A stretch of 64,000 nucleotides of DNA. Origin: Evernia prunastri. Taxonomy: Eukaryota > Ascomycota > Lecanoromycetes > Lecanorales > Parmeliaceae. Every line of letters begins with the position of its first letter. The stretch's first letter is position 1. Shown one piece after another: positions 42,610 through 53,976 of this stretch. The notes beneath the pieces are model-generated. The model saw only the letters and a program-made list of their open reading frames with translations, did no database searches and was not told where the DNA came from. The stretch is taken from assembly GCA_003184365.1 (NCBI GenBank), contig NKYR01000024.1, positions 62,001 to 126,000 on the forward strand, written 5' to 3'. Both the position numbers and the translations under genes were made by a program.

Positions 42610-44729
42610 ATGGGCCCCCTCACGGTCGAATCATATCTCTTGCTACTGTCAACCGCTTCATTTGCACTATATGCATTCTACAGACGTAGCACACACCCCC
42701 TTTCACGGATGCCAACAATCCACTGGTCAGCACCTTTTTCCCGCTGCTACATCATATGGCAAATCTATCGAAACAGAAGACGCTATGCACATTACGATGC
42801 CCACATGAAACACGATGGCGAGATCGTGCCACTCATTCGAGTCGGGCCTAACGAAGTTTCAATCATGACGACCCAGGGTATCAAAACGGTTTACGATGGT
42901 GAATTCGAGAGAACTTCACATTACACCGTGTTCGAAAACTTCGGGTAACCCTGCCACGCTGTCTCGGCACTGTCCCTTTTCATGCAAGGTGGTAATCTGA
43001 CACACCCAATCTCAAACAGCACACCTAACATGTTCTCATCCATGTCTCGTTCCGCCCACCGTGCCCGGAAACGCATCTTCGCCCCCGCCTACTCCCGCTC
43101 ATCAATCCACAGTCCGCGCGTCCAGCACATCCTCAAGACTCGGAACACGAAGCTCATCCAATTTCTCCTGCACCAGACATCCGCCAATCGCACGGGTGAA
43201 ACCGATCACCTGATCCCGCGCAACGTCATCCGCGCGTTGGGAGCAGACATGTTCACCGCGTTCGCCTTCTCAGACGCGGAAGGCACTGATTTTCTTAACG
43301 GGTTACGTGCCGGTGCCAACACGATGCAGGAGTTGGGTATGGACGCTTGGGAACTGTGGCATGAGGATAAGCGCGACTCGTTCTTCTTTTTCGAAAGCCA
43401 GCCGGGATTCAAGCGTTTCGCCGATTGGTTCGCACCTCACGGTCGAAGTGTCCATGCCCGGTTCGAAGCGTGGGTTGTGGCTATCATGAAGCAGTATGAA
43501 GGACGGATGTCTGCGTGTTCCATGGTAGAGAGTGGGGAGAAGGAGGTTTCGGAGCAAAGTGTCTATTGGCGCCTCTTGACGTATAAGAGTCCGCAACCCT
43601 TGTCCTGGCACGATCGCGCGAGCGAGATCATGGATCACATGGGTAAGCCGTGCTCGCTTTCCTTTACGGTTGCTGTATCATGCGTTCTCACTCACCACAA
43701 TCCTGGGGAGCCCCAGGAGAGACAACAAAAAATCGATTAATTGACCGAAAACAGGAGCCGGTCATGATCCCGTCCCCTGCACACTCGAGTTTTTAATGCA
43801 AAAACTAACCCACCATCCCGAGCACCAAATCCGGCTGCGCAGCGAACTCCGCGTCAACCTTTGCCGCGACACTGATGCCAGAACCTACGGTCAAATTGAC
43901 AGTCTACCATTTCTCAATGCGCTGATACTGGAAGCGTTGCGTGTGTAAGCCTCCTTTCCGAAACATTGCCCAAAGATTCCACACCTCCACCTTTCGTTTC
44001 TCATTTCTCCTCCCCTTCAAAAAAATGCGCTTACGCAAGATTCTCTCATCCTCAAGCGTCGAAACGATAGAGACGTACCAGCCCCGCCTCGTGCCCGCAG
44101 GCGGCTGCATAATCGAAGGCTACTACCTTCCCGAGGGAACGGTGGTGTCGGCGCAGCCGCACTTGATGAACCATCACCCCGATATCTTTACCTCACAGGA
44201 CAAATTTGATCCCGATCGCTGGTATGTAATCCCGTCACCGTGAATTTGCTCTCGCTCGATGCATTTTCGCCGACTCGAGGCATAAATGAGAGTCTTCTCA
44301 TTATGCAATATAACAAGTGCTTGTGTCAACATTCCGTTCTCTCAGCATGTTACTCTTCTGGTCTGGATTTCTCAAGACGAAATCACTGACCCGGAAGCTT
44401 ATCCTAGGATACTCGACAACCGAGAAGACTACCTCAGACTCCACGAGCATCTCTTCACCTTCTCAACCGGGCCGAGGGGCTGCATGGGCAGGGAGTTGGC
44501 TATGGCCAGTAAGTCCTTTTTCTTCGCACCTTTCCCATATTCCCACTAAAAATTACCAACTTGAACACGAGATCAGTACAAACTGATACACCATACAGTG
44601 ATGAAAACCGTACTGGTGGACATATACATGGAATTCTCAACCACCCTCGTGCCCGAAGCGGACAAATGGTGGAAGGACAGCGACGAGGCGTCCAAAGCCG
44701 AAGTCCGTTTTCAGAGGGTGGAGTGGTAG
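42610..44729 (+). CDS. Cytochrome P450
   Basis: Six exons: 42610..42944, 43020..43642, 43755..43944, 44057..44221, 44318..44508, 44599..44729, about 544 residues. It has an N-terminal membrane anchor (YLLLLSTASFALYAFY) and FGTPNMFSSMSRSAHRARKRIFAPAYS (C-helix region) formed across the first splice. The I-helix is AGHDPV where AG-x-(D/E)-T is usual, the K-helix ExxR is EALR, and FDPDRW and the haem loop FTFSTGPRGCMGRELA (Cys about 493) are present. The group resembles fungal cluster-associated P450s that take 'FSTGPRGC' loops. The join into exon 5 is doubtful. Only an acceptor at 44317 keeps frame, and it adds about 20 atypical residues; the stronger acceptor at 44376 would shift frame. Either there is a small lesion here or my intron is wrong. 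Whether this gene belongs to the cluster at 17.8-34.2 kb depends on the transposon block being real. Confidence 0.8.
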
Positions 44730-45784
44730 CCACGAGGCCCTGTTCCGAGCTGGGGAGCTTAATCCTTCTATCTGTTTATATTGCATCGGGGATGCCGGGG
44801 CGTTGCTTTGAGGGAAAAAGTGTAAGCGGGCGGAGTACGGATGCCTTTTTTGGGGGAAAAGATATCAGGGTGCGCTTGCGGGTGTTCGGGAGTTACTTGG
44901 TCAAGCCGTGGTATATCTAAGTGGCGAAGCAGAGATGTGAGCATTCGAACGTGGGAGACAGCGCTGCGCCAAGTGAAGATTGTGGTAGAGACTTGGCATT
45001 CATGCGCCTCTTCCGGGAGGGGAGTGGGGGATGAAAGGGGGAACGAGAAGGGAGGGGGAATAGATCGAAGCTATTCAGTGTCTTGAGCCCCAGTCCACGG
45101 ACCTTAGATAGAATTTGCAGAGACCATGGACAGAGAATTCGTGTACTAAGCCTAATCCCCTCAAGATGTCCCCCAAGATACAAAGGAGCAACTTGACGAG
45201 CACGCTGAGCAGCCAGGTCAAGTAGATGCATGACGCCGTCGCCAGATTCGTACGCGCTGGGAGTCACAGCACGGACGAGGCTTCGCTTGCGCTGTGTAGG
45301 TAGAACGCATGGGCAATAGGCGGAAGAAACGGGGACTACTTTAACAAGAGGTCTTCGCAATGGGTGCCGTAGCTCATTGTTCCCTGCAAGATCAAGTACG
45401 GCCGCTCTTTCAGATAGCTTGCCTGTGTCATTGCATGTCGGTTTGTAAGCGTTCTTGATTCAGCGCTCACACCGAATGCCTCGGGAGATACCTCAGATGA
45501 TAGCGGGGTCTCTGCTAATCATATATGGGGTTCAAGACTGGATCCTGATCGGCATAAGATATCTACGCTATCGCTTGCAGCTGTCATTGGTATGTATCAT
45601 TTGGGAGGAGTAGCGATGCAGGGGTCGTGTCAGACCTCCGCAGAATGCTTGATTATTGGAATACTTAACGCTCTCGAGAATAAATTTTAACGTACATGAG
45701 CTGTAGTTGAAAAGCTTGTGCAAATACTGACGTTCCAAAATTCGTCGGTAGCAATCTATCAATATCCAAACTCTAATCGTTCAG
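44730..45784. other. Intergenic
   Basis: No gene supported between the convergent P450 and phosphatase genes. Short frames only. Confidence 0.45.
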
Positions 45785-47726
45785 TCAGTACCCACCCGGC
45801 TCGATTTCTTCTGGAAACACAGGTTTATCTGTGTTTGATATACAAGCTTGCTTCCAATTCTTGGGTGTAAAGCCATCAACAATGGCCTTGAAAGCCTCCT
45901 GCAGAAGGTAAGCAGGCGCTATAGATTCCATTCTGCGGACGTACGTACCAAGGTACAAAAGCTCTCGTCACCATCAAGGTGCTTGCCCGAAAGCTTGCAT
46001 CCGGGAATTACGACGGGTCGATCATTATACCGTATGCGAACGTAATGGCCTTTCAGTTTCTCCCGCTCGGTGGCACTGAGCTCATCTGTAGCCTTCCGGG
46101 CCATGCCCTCAGTAGCTATCTTAGTCTTTCCTCCGGATTTAAAGAGAGTGCTGAAGGCGCCTTGATTCTGCTTATGTGCGGCGACGGCAGTAGCTGGTTC
46201 GTCAAGCTTTTCTCCATCGATGGACTTCCTGTCGGCTTCGGACTCTTTGAATAGCTCGAAAGCAAGGTGGCTGGTGTACGGCGGCCATTTCTCGCCCTCG
46301 AAGCATCCCAAGCTAGCGAGCAGTGCCGCCAAAGAAGTATCGTGGCAGCCGCTCAGGCCAAATTTGATGTCTTTCTCTCCACCTCGTCCGGTGCCCGGGG
46401 AGCTATCTTTTCCGCCGATCTCCAGGAGACCATCGTTGCCACTTTTTTCAACGCTACCTACCATGCGCGCTACAATGTCGCCGGCAAGTGCACCAATACC
46501 GACTTGCCGATATTCATTGCTTTCCGAGAAGCCCGAGAACCATTCTTCTACGCCAATTCTTTCGATGATGTCCCGGCCTTTTGGGTCGTAAAAGGGGGAG
46601 GGCAAGCGTGTAGCAGGCCCATGAGCTAATGTCGAATTGACAGTATCCATGATCCCCGAGAGCCGGGGATGTGAATCGACTTTTACTGTGGAATTCTCTG
46701 GCATCCATTTTCCGATCAGACTGTTCAGATACCCCATCTCGTCCGTTTCATTCCATCTATCGGCAGTTCGTTGTGCGAATGCCTTTGATAATTGACTGAA
46801 CCTGCGACAACTCGATTCATTAGGGAAGAGCGTCTCATCTTGAGGTGTACGAGTAATTATAGTAGGCGGTGGAAAAGATGATGTCCTTGCTGACAGAGGA
46901 TACATGCCCCAGAAGCTTTCCTGGACGCTCTCCAGAGCTCTCGGCAAGGGACTCGCTCTCAGATAGATCATATCTGCGTCGCTGATAATTTTAGGCATGT
47001 ACTTTAGTTGGTCAACATAGAGATGCCGGAGTCGTTCACCGAGCGCTAGGGTAGTCTCGCGACCTTTGTCTGTCAGTTCCCCCAGGTTACTGCGTACATC
47101 AATGGACATTCAGAGTAATCTGTACTTCCGAGACCTTACCAGACAGTATCAATCTCTCCGTTAGGCCCACTCGCCAGGACTGATGCATCATTGTCGCCGA
47201 AGGTTTCCAGGCGCCTGCGCCATTGGAGCCTGTCCCAGGACGAAGAATCCGTCTTTATCATCGTAACGCTCGAGAGTCTTTTCGCAGCATTGCAATATGG
47301 CCAGTCTGCGCGCATCATTAGTCTTCAAGCTTCTCTGGTGGAAGAGCCGAGGCATACAAGGAGCGAGTCCTGCCTGGATTCGACGTCATCAACTAGAATA
47401 TTCGATTGGTCAACAGCGACTCACATTCTGAAATCTTGTGGAAACAGGACTTCTCTCGCCTGACATGTTTTCTCAGTGTGTGTTTTGGTGTTCGGGGCAA
47501 TGGAAGTGCAGTTACCATGTCGGAGGAGCTGTGATTAGAGGATGAAGTCAGTCAGTACAAAAGACTCGATGCGACCACTTTATAGCGTATGCCCGGGGGC
47601 TTTAGGAGTCGCAGGAGAGAAAGAGGAGGGGCATACGATTTGCACCAATTGAAGCTTTAGGTTCTTAGGATAAAGATAGTTCAATTCGTCTTGAGTATAG
47701 GGCGGTCGGGGAACGAGCGTCGTCAT
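45785..47726 (-). CDS. Histidine acid phosphatase with two microexons
   Basis: Seven exons: 47726..47637, 47528..47516 (13 nt), 47459..47425, 47373..47358 (16 nt), 47305..47140, 47089..45949, 45898..45785; 524 residues. All phases agree. The catalytic RHGERSP (residues 33-39) is created only by splicing: LLRHG comes from the 13-nt exon and ERSPV from the next. AGLAPY comes from the 16-nt exon and leads into WPYCNAAKRL. The second catalytic pair is His356-Asp357 in GCHDTSLAALLASLG. GELTDKGRETTLALGERLRHLYV is typical of the branch-2 histidine phosphatase family, nearest in pattern to the ACP6-like group. It lacks a clear signal peptide (MTTLVPRPPYTQ), so it is probably intracellular or mitochondrial. 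The last exon encodes EAFKAIVDGFTPKNW and ends in GGY. Function: phosphomonoesterase, substrate unknown. Confidence 0.88.
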
Positions 47727-48002
47727 GGCGAGCAGAGGAACAAGAGAAGGTGGTAGGATGTAAAGTTCATGAAAGCACTTAGAGTACCTGCAAATGTACA
47801 AAATCTTTAGATTCAGGTCGTAGAGGTATGCGGCCGTCGCCCCCGCTCCCAGCCTCAAGGGTCCTCCTCAGCTTATGTAATTATTCTGATCTCCGGCCGG
47901 TAACTTATAATATTTCTTCTAAGTACTTCTAATTCTGTTGCATGCGCTGTGTGGTCAAGCTTCAATGGTCATTCCTCTACCCAATTGCACTCAGACATCT
48001 TC

Positions 48003-50759
48003 ATGAACAGGCCTGAAGTGTGTCTGAGATGCTCTCGACGATTTCTCCGATGGCAATGCCAGCGTCGCAGCTCAGGCTTCGTCTCCCTAGGCCAGCTCGT
48101 TGGCCGAGACGGTGACCGCAAAACAACGTCTCAAGACGTGCCGTTGGCTAACAGCGATCCCACCACAATTGAGAAACCGCGTCGGAAGAAGCGATTGACC
48201 TTCGCTCAATCATACAGAGAACAGCGGAAACCGAAGGGCGTCGACAAAGTGCTGGAAACGCTCTTTGCATCCAATCGCGAGAATGACCAAGCCTTAAACC
48301 GATCTCGATATTCTCGAACCCCGAAGGTTCAGTCCGCCAAACCTGCCGCGATCGAAACGTTAGAGATTGAAAGGTCTAGAGAAGATCGCCTGCGAGAGGT
48401 GCACAACAAGCTGCTTCAAGGAACTGCGCCGTTTCAGGATATATGGAGAGACTGCCAGGTTCTGCTTAGTGAGAAAAATTGGCATATTGAGGACAACGTG
48501 AAAAAGGAAGATGGTTCAGTCCACTCCAATTATGGCTCCACACCCGTCTATAAGTCAGACAGACTACTCGCCTTCCGCGATATTCTAGTAGCTATCAGTC
48601 AAAAAGAGCGTTTCACGGGACACGGTCAAAGGTTGACCCCTGCAGATGCAATCAAAGTATATATGGAACATGGTGCCATGAGGTATTGGTGGCATCATGT
48701 ACTGTGGTGTCAACTTGGACAAGCTCTACAGTTGAGGTATCGAAATACAGATGAGACTCAAGGAGCGGCGTCAAACGGAAGAATGCGGGATCTAATGAAC
48801 GAGATCATTCAAGTATGGAGGCTATTCATGGATATGTATGGGTGGAATCGTGATAGCATTTCCGTGCCTCTCTCGTCGGATCTCAATGATTTGGATGATA
48901 AGGCTTCGGCGTCGGAGCCATTCTCAAGCTGGTTCCCAAAGCGACAAGGTAAAAGAAAACGTGATGGTACCTCTGTAGCTGCAGCGATGACACTTGACTG
49001 TCTGAAAGCAGCCGGACTGAACGTCCCAATGGAGATCAAAAGACTATTCAAATGGTTCTTCCAAACCAGTAATCGAGATCGATCAATCGCTACGAGCAGC
49101 CTGCTTCGCGCTGGTGTCTCTTCTGAAGTGACCGAAAAGGCCCTAGAAGGTTGGGAGTCTCTGACCTCGCCAGAAGTCGAGGGAATGCCAGAGTCCACCA
49201 AGAAAACCATCAGATCATCTGTTTGGAAATATACCATGGATGCATCTCAAACAAACGTTCATCTGGACTGGGGCGAAAAAGGGATGCCTATACGCCTCGC
49301 AGAGTTAGATGGAGCGACAAAACTATGGGATACAGAGTTTGCTTTGAATCTATGGCGTCAATTTCAAGCGCATCTCCAAGCAGACAAGACAGAGAATAAA
49401 ACGGACTCAGCCGATCAGATCTATGCCCGATTTCTTCGCACGTTCTGGGCACTACGTCGTCATGAACACGCGATAGAAGTCTGGAACCATATGATCAACT
49501 CGGGCCATCTACCGACTCAGAAGCATTGGAACGCCATGCTCAGTGGCTGTACACGAGCACATGACTTCGAGTCAATTCGGAGTATATGGGCCAACATGCT
49601 ACGGTCAGGCACGCGAGCGGATACTGATACCTGGACAACATACATCCACGGCCTTATCTACAACGGGAAATGGGAAGAAGGGCTGAATGCACTCGAAAAC
49701 CTGGGCCGAATCTGGAAATCAGCACCACCCCTCACATCCCCTGACACCGCAGGCGACACAATGACGGGGACCGACACCAGAAAAGAAAAACAAACCACCG
49801 AGACACCCGAAGGCCACACCGTCCTACGCCCCGCCCTCACTCCCATCAACGCTGCACTATCCGCTCTCGTCGATGGCAACAACTTCGCCCCGATCCCCCG
49901 CGTTCTCGCCTGGGCCCGATCCCATCAAATCCCCCTCTCAACCTTCACCTTCAACATCCTCCTCCGGCCCATCGTCCGGCGCGGCTCGCAGGCCGCCATC
50001 CAAGCCCACCTCCAGCAAATGGCCGACGCGAACTGCGCGCCCGACATCGTCACCTTCAGCATCATCATCAACGGCCTCGTGTCGAACCCGACGTCGACCT
50101 TCCACACCCTCCCGCCCGAGACGCAGGAGAGCACCATCATGTCCGTCCTCGCGGACATGGAGCGGCAGGGCATCGAGCCGAACCTCTTCACCTACGGCAC
50201 CATCCTCGACGGCCTCCTCACCCCGGGCAGCAAGGAGCTCGCCCGCGACCACACCCCCAACGTTCCCGCCGCCCGCGCCGTCCTCGCCCACATGTCCGCC
50301 CGCAACATCCACCCGTCCCCGCACATCTACACCATCCTCGTCACCCACTACTTCACCCGCCGGCCCGTCCCCGACCTCCCCGCCATCGCCTCCCTGTGGG
50401 CCGCCATCCGCCACTCGGGCCAGACGTACCGGATGGACAAGGTCTTCTTCGACCGCGTCATCGAGGGCTACGCCGACCACGACGAGATCGAACCGGCGCT
50501 GCGGTTCCTGCGCATGGTGCCCGAGCTGCACGGGAAGAGCGCCGGGTGGAGGGCGTTGATCAGCGTGCTGAAGGCGTTGGTGAGGTGCAAGGAGTGGGGG
50601 CTGTGCGCGGAGTTGGTGCAGGATGCGGAGGGGGAGGGGGGCGTGTTGATGTACCGACAGGGGAGGGACGGGATAGGGAAGGGGAAGACGGAGTTCTGGG
50701 AGCTGGTGGATATGTTGAGGGAGAGGGGTTTGGTGGGGAGAGAGGATGAAGAACGATGA
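48003..50759 (+). CDS. Pentatricopeptide-repeat (PPR) protein, mitochondrial
   Basis: A single exon of 918 residues from MNRPEVCLRCSRRF; the frame is also open to an upstream ATG at 47949, but the chosen start gives a basic, amphipathic mitochondrial-type presequence (RRFLRWQCQRRSS). The C-terminal half holds successive about 35-residue helical pairs of PPR type: HWNAMLSGCTRAHDFESIR, DTWTTYIHGLIYNGKWEEG, TFNILLRPIVRRGSQAAI, DIVTFSIIINGLVS, NLFTYGTILDGLL, HIYTILVTHYF and FFDRVIEGYADHDEIEPAL. Such proteins bind organellar RNA for processing or translation. Third-position C/G use rises abruptly from about 49,730 onward. Head-to-head with the phosphatase gene, 276 bases apart. Confidence 0.85.
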   Translation: MNRPEVCLRCSRRFLRWQCQRRSSGFVSLGQLVGRDGDRKTTSQDVPLANSDPTTIEKPRRKKRLTFAQSYREQRKPKGVDKVLETLFASNRENDQALNRSRYSRTPKVQSAKPAAIETLEIERSREDRLREVHNKLLQGTAPFQDIWRDCQVLLSEKNWHIEDNVKKEDGSVHSNYGSTPVYKSDRLLAFRDILVAISQKERFTGHGQRLTPADAIKVYMEHGAMRYWWHHVLWCQLGQALQLRYRNTDETQGAASNGRMRDLMNEIIQVWRLFMDMYGWNRDSISVPLSSDLNDLDDKASASEPFSSWFPKRQGKRKRDGTSVAAAMTLDCLKAAGLNVPMEIKRLFKWFFQTSNRDRSIATSSLLRAGVSSEVTEKALEGWESLTSPEVEGMPESTKKTIRSSVWKYTMDASQTNVHLDWGEKGMPIRLAELDGATKLWDTEFALNLWRQFQAHLQADKTENKTDSADQIYARFLRTFWALRRHEHAIEVWNHMINSGHLPTQKHWNAMLSGCTRAHDFESIRSIWANMLRSGTRADTDTWTTYIHGLIYNGKWEEGLNALENLGRIWKSAPPLTSPDTAGDTMTGTDTRKEKQTTETPEGHTVLRPALTPINAALSALVDGNNFAPIPRVLAWARSHQIPLSTFTFNILLRPIVRRGSQAAIQAHLQQMADANCAPDIVTFSIIINGLVSNPTSTFHTLPPETQESTIMSVLADMERQGIEPNLFTYGTILDGLLTPGSKELARDHTPNVPAARAVLAHMSARNIHPSPHIYTILVTHYFTRRPVPDLPAIASLWAAIRHSGQTYRMDKVFFDRVIEGYADHDEIEPALRFLRMVPELHGKSAGWRALISVLKALVRCKEWGLCAELVQDAEGEGGVLMYRQGRDGIGKGKTEFWELVDMLRERGLVGREDEER

Positions 50760-51168
50760 TTTGAGGTGCTGGACATGCTTGGAGATGTACTTTTGAGCAT
50801 ATAGAGTTCAAGATCGAACGATACCATTGACAAGACTACCAATATAAACAAGCGGAGGCAGCATCCTCTCCAGGTATCTATAGACTCACGAAATCAACCG
50901 GTAACTCCCTGCGACGAAATATCTCAGGCTTTCTGGTCGGTCATAGCCATATCGACAAACAGCCTTCCCCTCCCTGTAAGCGCCGTCATTACTACAAAAG
51001 GCCAACACCAGCAATGCCCACCTCATAAGAAACCACCAAATGCATTATTTACTGCACCATAGCCGCCATGAACTCTCTTGCCGCATAGTCATTATCCAAT
51101 TCCGATTGTCGAAACGAATCATCCCCCAAATATTTCTGCGTGCATATGCACCTGACATCCATGTTCTC
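50760..51168. other. Convergent 3' region
   Basis: 409 bases between the PPR and Spt20 stops; no gene. It would hold both 3' UTRs. Confidence 0.45.
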
Positions 51169-53976
51169 TCACTGCATCCCGCCCATACCAGCACCATTCA
51201 TATGTGCATGCATGGCCCCACTAACGTTCTGCACGCCAGGACCACCCACATGCGGCGATTGTGCCATCTGCATCATCGCCTGCCTCTGCTGCTCGCCCAT
51301 CTGCTGCCCACCAATACGCGTACCCATCCCATTCATCTGGCCGTTCATCCCCGGTCCCATTTGCCCCATCCCTTGCATATGGGCCAGCTGCTGTTGCTGT
51401 TGCCGCATCTGCTGTTGCTGTTGCTGATTTAAAAGATGGGTGCCCTTTTGCATCGCCGCTTGCCTTGCCTGGTATTGCTCTTGTGGGGTTACGGCGCTCA
51501 TGTTGTTATTATGATGGGCCGCGGCGAGGCTCTGCATATTCTTGGCGTAAAGGCTTTGGATGTAATTCTGCACCTGCGTTCTTTGGATTTGGCGTTGCTG
51601 AGGTTGAGCTTGCTGATTCGGATTTATCTGGTGAGATCGAGGCTGTTGGAGATGTTGGCCTGGAGAAGCTCCGTTAGGCATCCCATGAGAGAGATTGCCG
51701 CCTTGCATTTGAGCTGATTGTTGCCTCTGCAACGCCGTCATATAATCGTGCCGGACCTGTATGTGATTCTGTTGAGCAAGATGGTGGAGGCTCTGTACGG
51801 GTGGTCTCCCATCTGGAGACATCTGCGGGTTGGGAGAGCCATTTTGCATGCGTTGGTACTGGGCATTGAGGTTGAGATCGTTTTGCCTGCGTTGCTGCTG
51901 CTGGCGTATCATGAGCTCACTCAACTGTTGAGTTGTGTATTGTGAATGTCCATTCATGCCTTGATTTGGCATGCCGTTCATTACAGGTGTTGCTACCATT
52001 GGTGGACTTCCTTGACCCAGACGAGGGGTTGCGTGACCTACTACGGGTGTAGCATGAGGCATACCTGGCGTACCATTCATGAGTGGCGTGGTCGTGCGAC
52101 TCGGAGGTTGACGGCTTCTCTGATGGCCCGTAGCGACACCTCCAGGACCGGAGTGTCCATGCTGCATAGCCGAAGGAGGCCGTGCTGGACTGCTGGCATT
52201 CCCTTGGCCAGAGGAAGTAACATTCATCGATGGATTACCTACCAAGGGTGACGAATTCATATTGGGCGTCATATGGCGTGTGACCGGCGATGAGTGCTGA
52301 GCTTGGGAGACTACATGTGGCATAGGATGACCGTGACCGATTTGATTCTGATTGGTAGTTAAAGCCTGTCTTTGCGTCTCCCTTGATTGGTTCTCTTGCA
52401 TACGCTGCACTGCAGCCGCGTCTCTCATATGCTTTTCTTTGAGGTGATTCTGCCGCTGGATTTCAAGTGCTTGCTGTTGTTCGGCTTCTCTACCTCTTCG
52501 TATGGCATCTTCTCTGATTTCTCGCGCTTGCTGATCCATCCGTGCTTTCTGCATTGCTGCCTGGTTTTCACGATGCGCTTTGGCCTCTGCTTCTCGCTCG
52601 GCTCGCTCCTTGTGCTCCGCCCTGATGTTCTTAATAGCTTGCCATGTTTCAAAGCGTGGCTCAAACGTCGCGGTGCCCGCTTCTCCATCGGTCGTCCCTG
52701 CCTTGGCAGCAGGGCCGGAGACACTGTGTCTTTCATCCATTATAAGCATGAAAGCTTGCTCTTGTGCTGCTATAGCCTCATCGGCCGCCAGTTCAGCAAC
52801 AGTGCGTTTTCTTGTCTTAGGAACAGGGTGGTTTTGCCGGTGACGAGGATCCGTCAAGCTGTCGAGAACTGTATGAGCATCTTCAATATTGTCGACGGGA
52901 TCAAGAAAAAGAGGCGGAGCGGTTGTGGTTATCGCCCTGCTCTCGAATTCTTGGATCTCCTGCCCGCTGATCATCATCTTTTGTCTCTTGCTAGGCGGGC
53001 CATTGGCCGACGGTGTGGGAGGAACGGCGGACAGCGGCGTTGGTGGTATAGTCGCAGAAGCTGGCGTGCGTGGTACTTGAACAGACTGTTTGCGGTTGTT
53101 GCGCAAGTCTGGAGTATTGGCTTGGATGTATACTTCCTCTTGCATGGAGAGCGGAGTTGGGAAGAGGACAACGGTGAATACGTTGGGACCTTTGCTAGGT
53201 TGCTTGTCTTTTGAGACCGACGCTTCAGCACTTGGCACTACAGGCGCATTGCCGTGGGATTTAGGTTCCTGCTCTACTTGCGGGCAAGGAACATAGGGTG
53301 AGGGTGTAAGGTGTTCGTTGTAGTTGTGGATTGAGAAAGGGACATTGGTGTCAGTTTTTGTGGCGTTCGTAGACGTCGGCGGGGTTTTGGACGAAGTGGT
53401 ACTTCTGTGGTCTTGAACTTGTACTATAAGGCAACTCTCGTAGAACCTGACCCCAGCAGCCTGAAGCTCCTCGATCATATCGTGAGGCACAGTCTGAGAC
53501 TTCAAATGCTCGAGAATGAACTTCATCGGCGAGCTGTATGAGAAGCTACCATCTTGCTGGTCGAATCTGAAGTGCGTAGGGTGCAGATGTATGATCAGTG
53601 ATGGCGGTTTGCTCCGATACTTCTTCAATATGTATGGTTGCGTCTTGACATATGGCGCAGGTATGGTCCTTGGCACCTTTTGCCCATCGACACCTTTGCC
53701 GCTCCTGTTTGCTCGTACATCTCCCGGCTTCTGTGGCTCTCTCCTCCGATTCCCCAAGCGCGACGCCATTCCATTAACATTTCCATTGACCCCATTGGCC
53801 ATTGGGGCGGGAGGAGGTTGTTTAAAACTAGAACCAGAGGGCGGTCTTTTCGTGCCCATGGAGGGTGAAGGGGAGGACTGGTGAGAATGGACTCCATTGG
53901 TTTGCACCGTGGGGAGAGGTGGACGCTTCATTTTCTGGTGGGGCGCTGAGGGTTTGCTTGCGACGGCAGTAGCCAT
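51169..53976 (-). CDS. spt20: Spt20, SAGA complex subunit
   Basis: A single exon of 935 residues from MATAVASKPSAPHQK (an in-frame ATG 21 bases upstream is weaker). The conserved Spt20 domain lies at about 105-290: TQPYILKKYRSKPPSLIIHL, HPTHFRFDQQDGSFSYSSPMK, LEHLKSQTVPHDMIEELQ and FYESCLIVQVQDHR, then FTVVLFPTPLSMQEEVYIQA. A charged coiled-coil-like stretch rich in Glu/Arg/Gln follows (about 455-550), then a long Gln/Met/Pro/Asn-rich low-complexity tail with poly-Q runs, as in other filamentous-fungal Spt20 proteins. Role: structural subunit holding the SAGA histone-acetyltransferase/TBP-loading complex together in the nucleus. Length and architecture are typical; nothing looks damaged. Confidence 0.92.
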   Translation of the reverse strand: MATAVASKPSAPHQKMKRPPLPTVQTNGVHSHQSSPSPSMGTKRPPSGSSFKQPPPAPMANGVNGNVNGMASRLGNRRREPQKPGDVRANRSGKGVDGQKVPRTIPAPYVKTQPYILKKYRSKPPSLIIHLHPTHFRFDQQDGSFSYSSPMKFILEHLKSQTVPHDMIEELQAAGVRFYESCLIVQVQDHRSTTSSKTPPTSTNATKTDTNVPFSIHNYNEHLTPSPYVPCPQVEQEPKSHGNAPVVPSAEASVSKDKQPSKGPNVFTVVLFPTPLSMQEEVYIQANTPDLRNNRKQSVQVPRTPASATIPPTPLSAVPPTPSANGPPSKRQKMMISGQEIQEFESRAITTTAPPLFLDPVDNIEDAHTVLDSLTDPRHRQNHPVPKTRKRTVAELAADEAIAAQEQAFMLIMDERHSVSGPAAKAGTTDGEAGTATFEPRFETWQAIKNIRAEHKERAEREAEAKAHRENQAAMQKARMDQQAREIREDAIRRGREAEQQQALEIQRQNHLKEKHMRDAAAVQRMQENQSRETQRQALTTNQNQIGHGHPMPHVVSQAQHSSPVTRHMTPNMNSSPLVGNPSMNVTSSGQGNASSPARPPSAMQHGHSGPGGVATGHQRSRQPPSRTTTPLMNGTPGMPHATPVVGHATPRLGQGSPPMVATPVMNGMPNQGMNGHSQYTTQQLSELMIRQQQQRRQNDLNLNAQYQRMQNGSPNPQMSPDGRPPVQSLHHLAQQNHIQVRHDYMTALQRQQSAQMQGGNLSHGMPNGASPGQHLQQPRSHQINPNQQAQPQQRQIQRTQVQNYIQSLYAKNMQSLAAAHHNNNMSAVTPQEQYQARQAAMQKGTHLLNQQQQQQMRQQQQQLAHMQGMGQMGPGMNGQMNGMGTRIGGQQMGEQQRQAMMQMAQSPHVGGPGVQNVSGAMHAHMNGAGMGGMQ

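Noticed and set aside
49873..50559. Long overlapping frames on both strands inside the PPR gene
   Set aside because: Caused by very high GC there; the PPR frame has the recognisable repeats.
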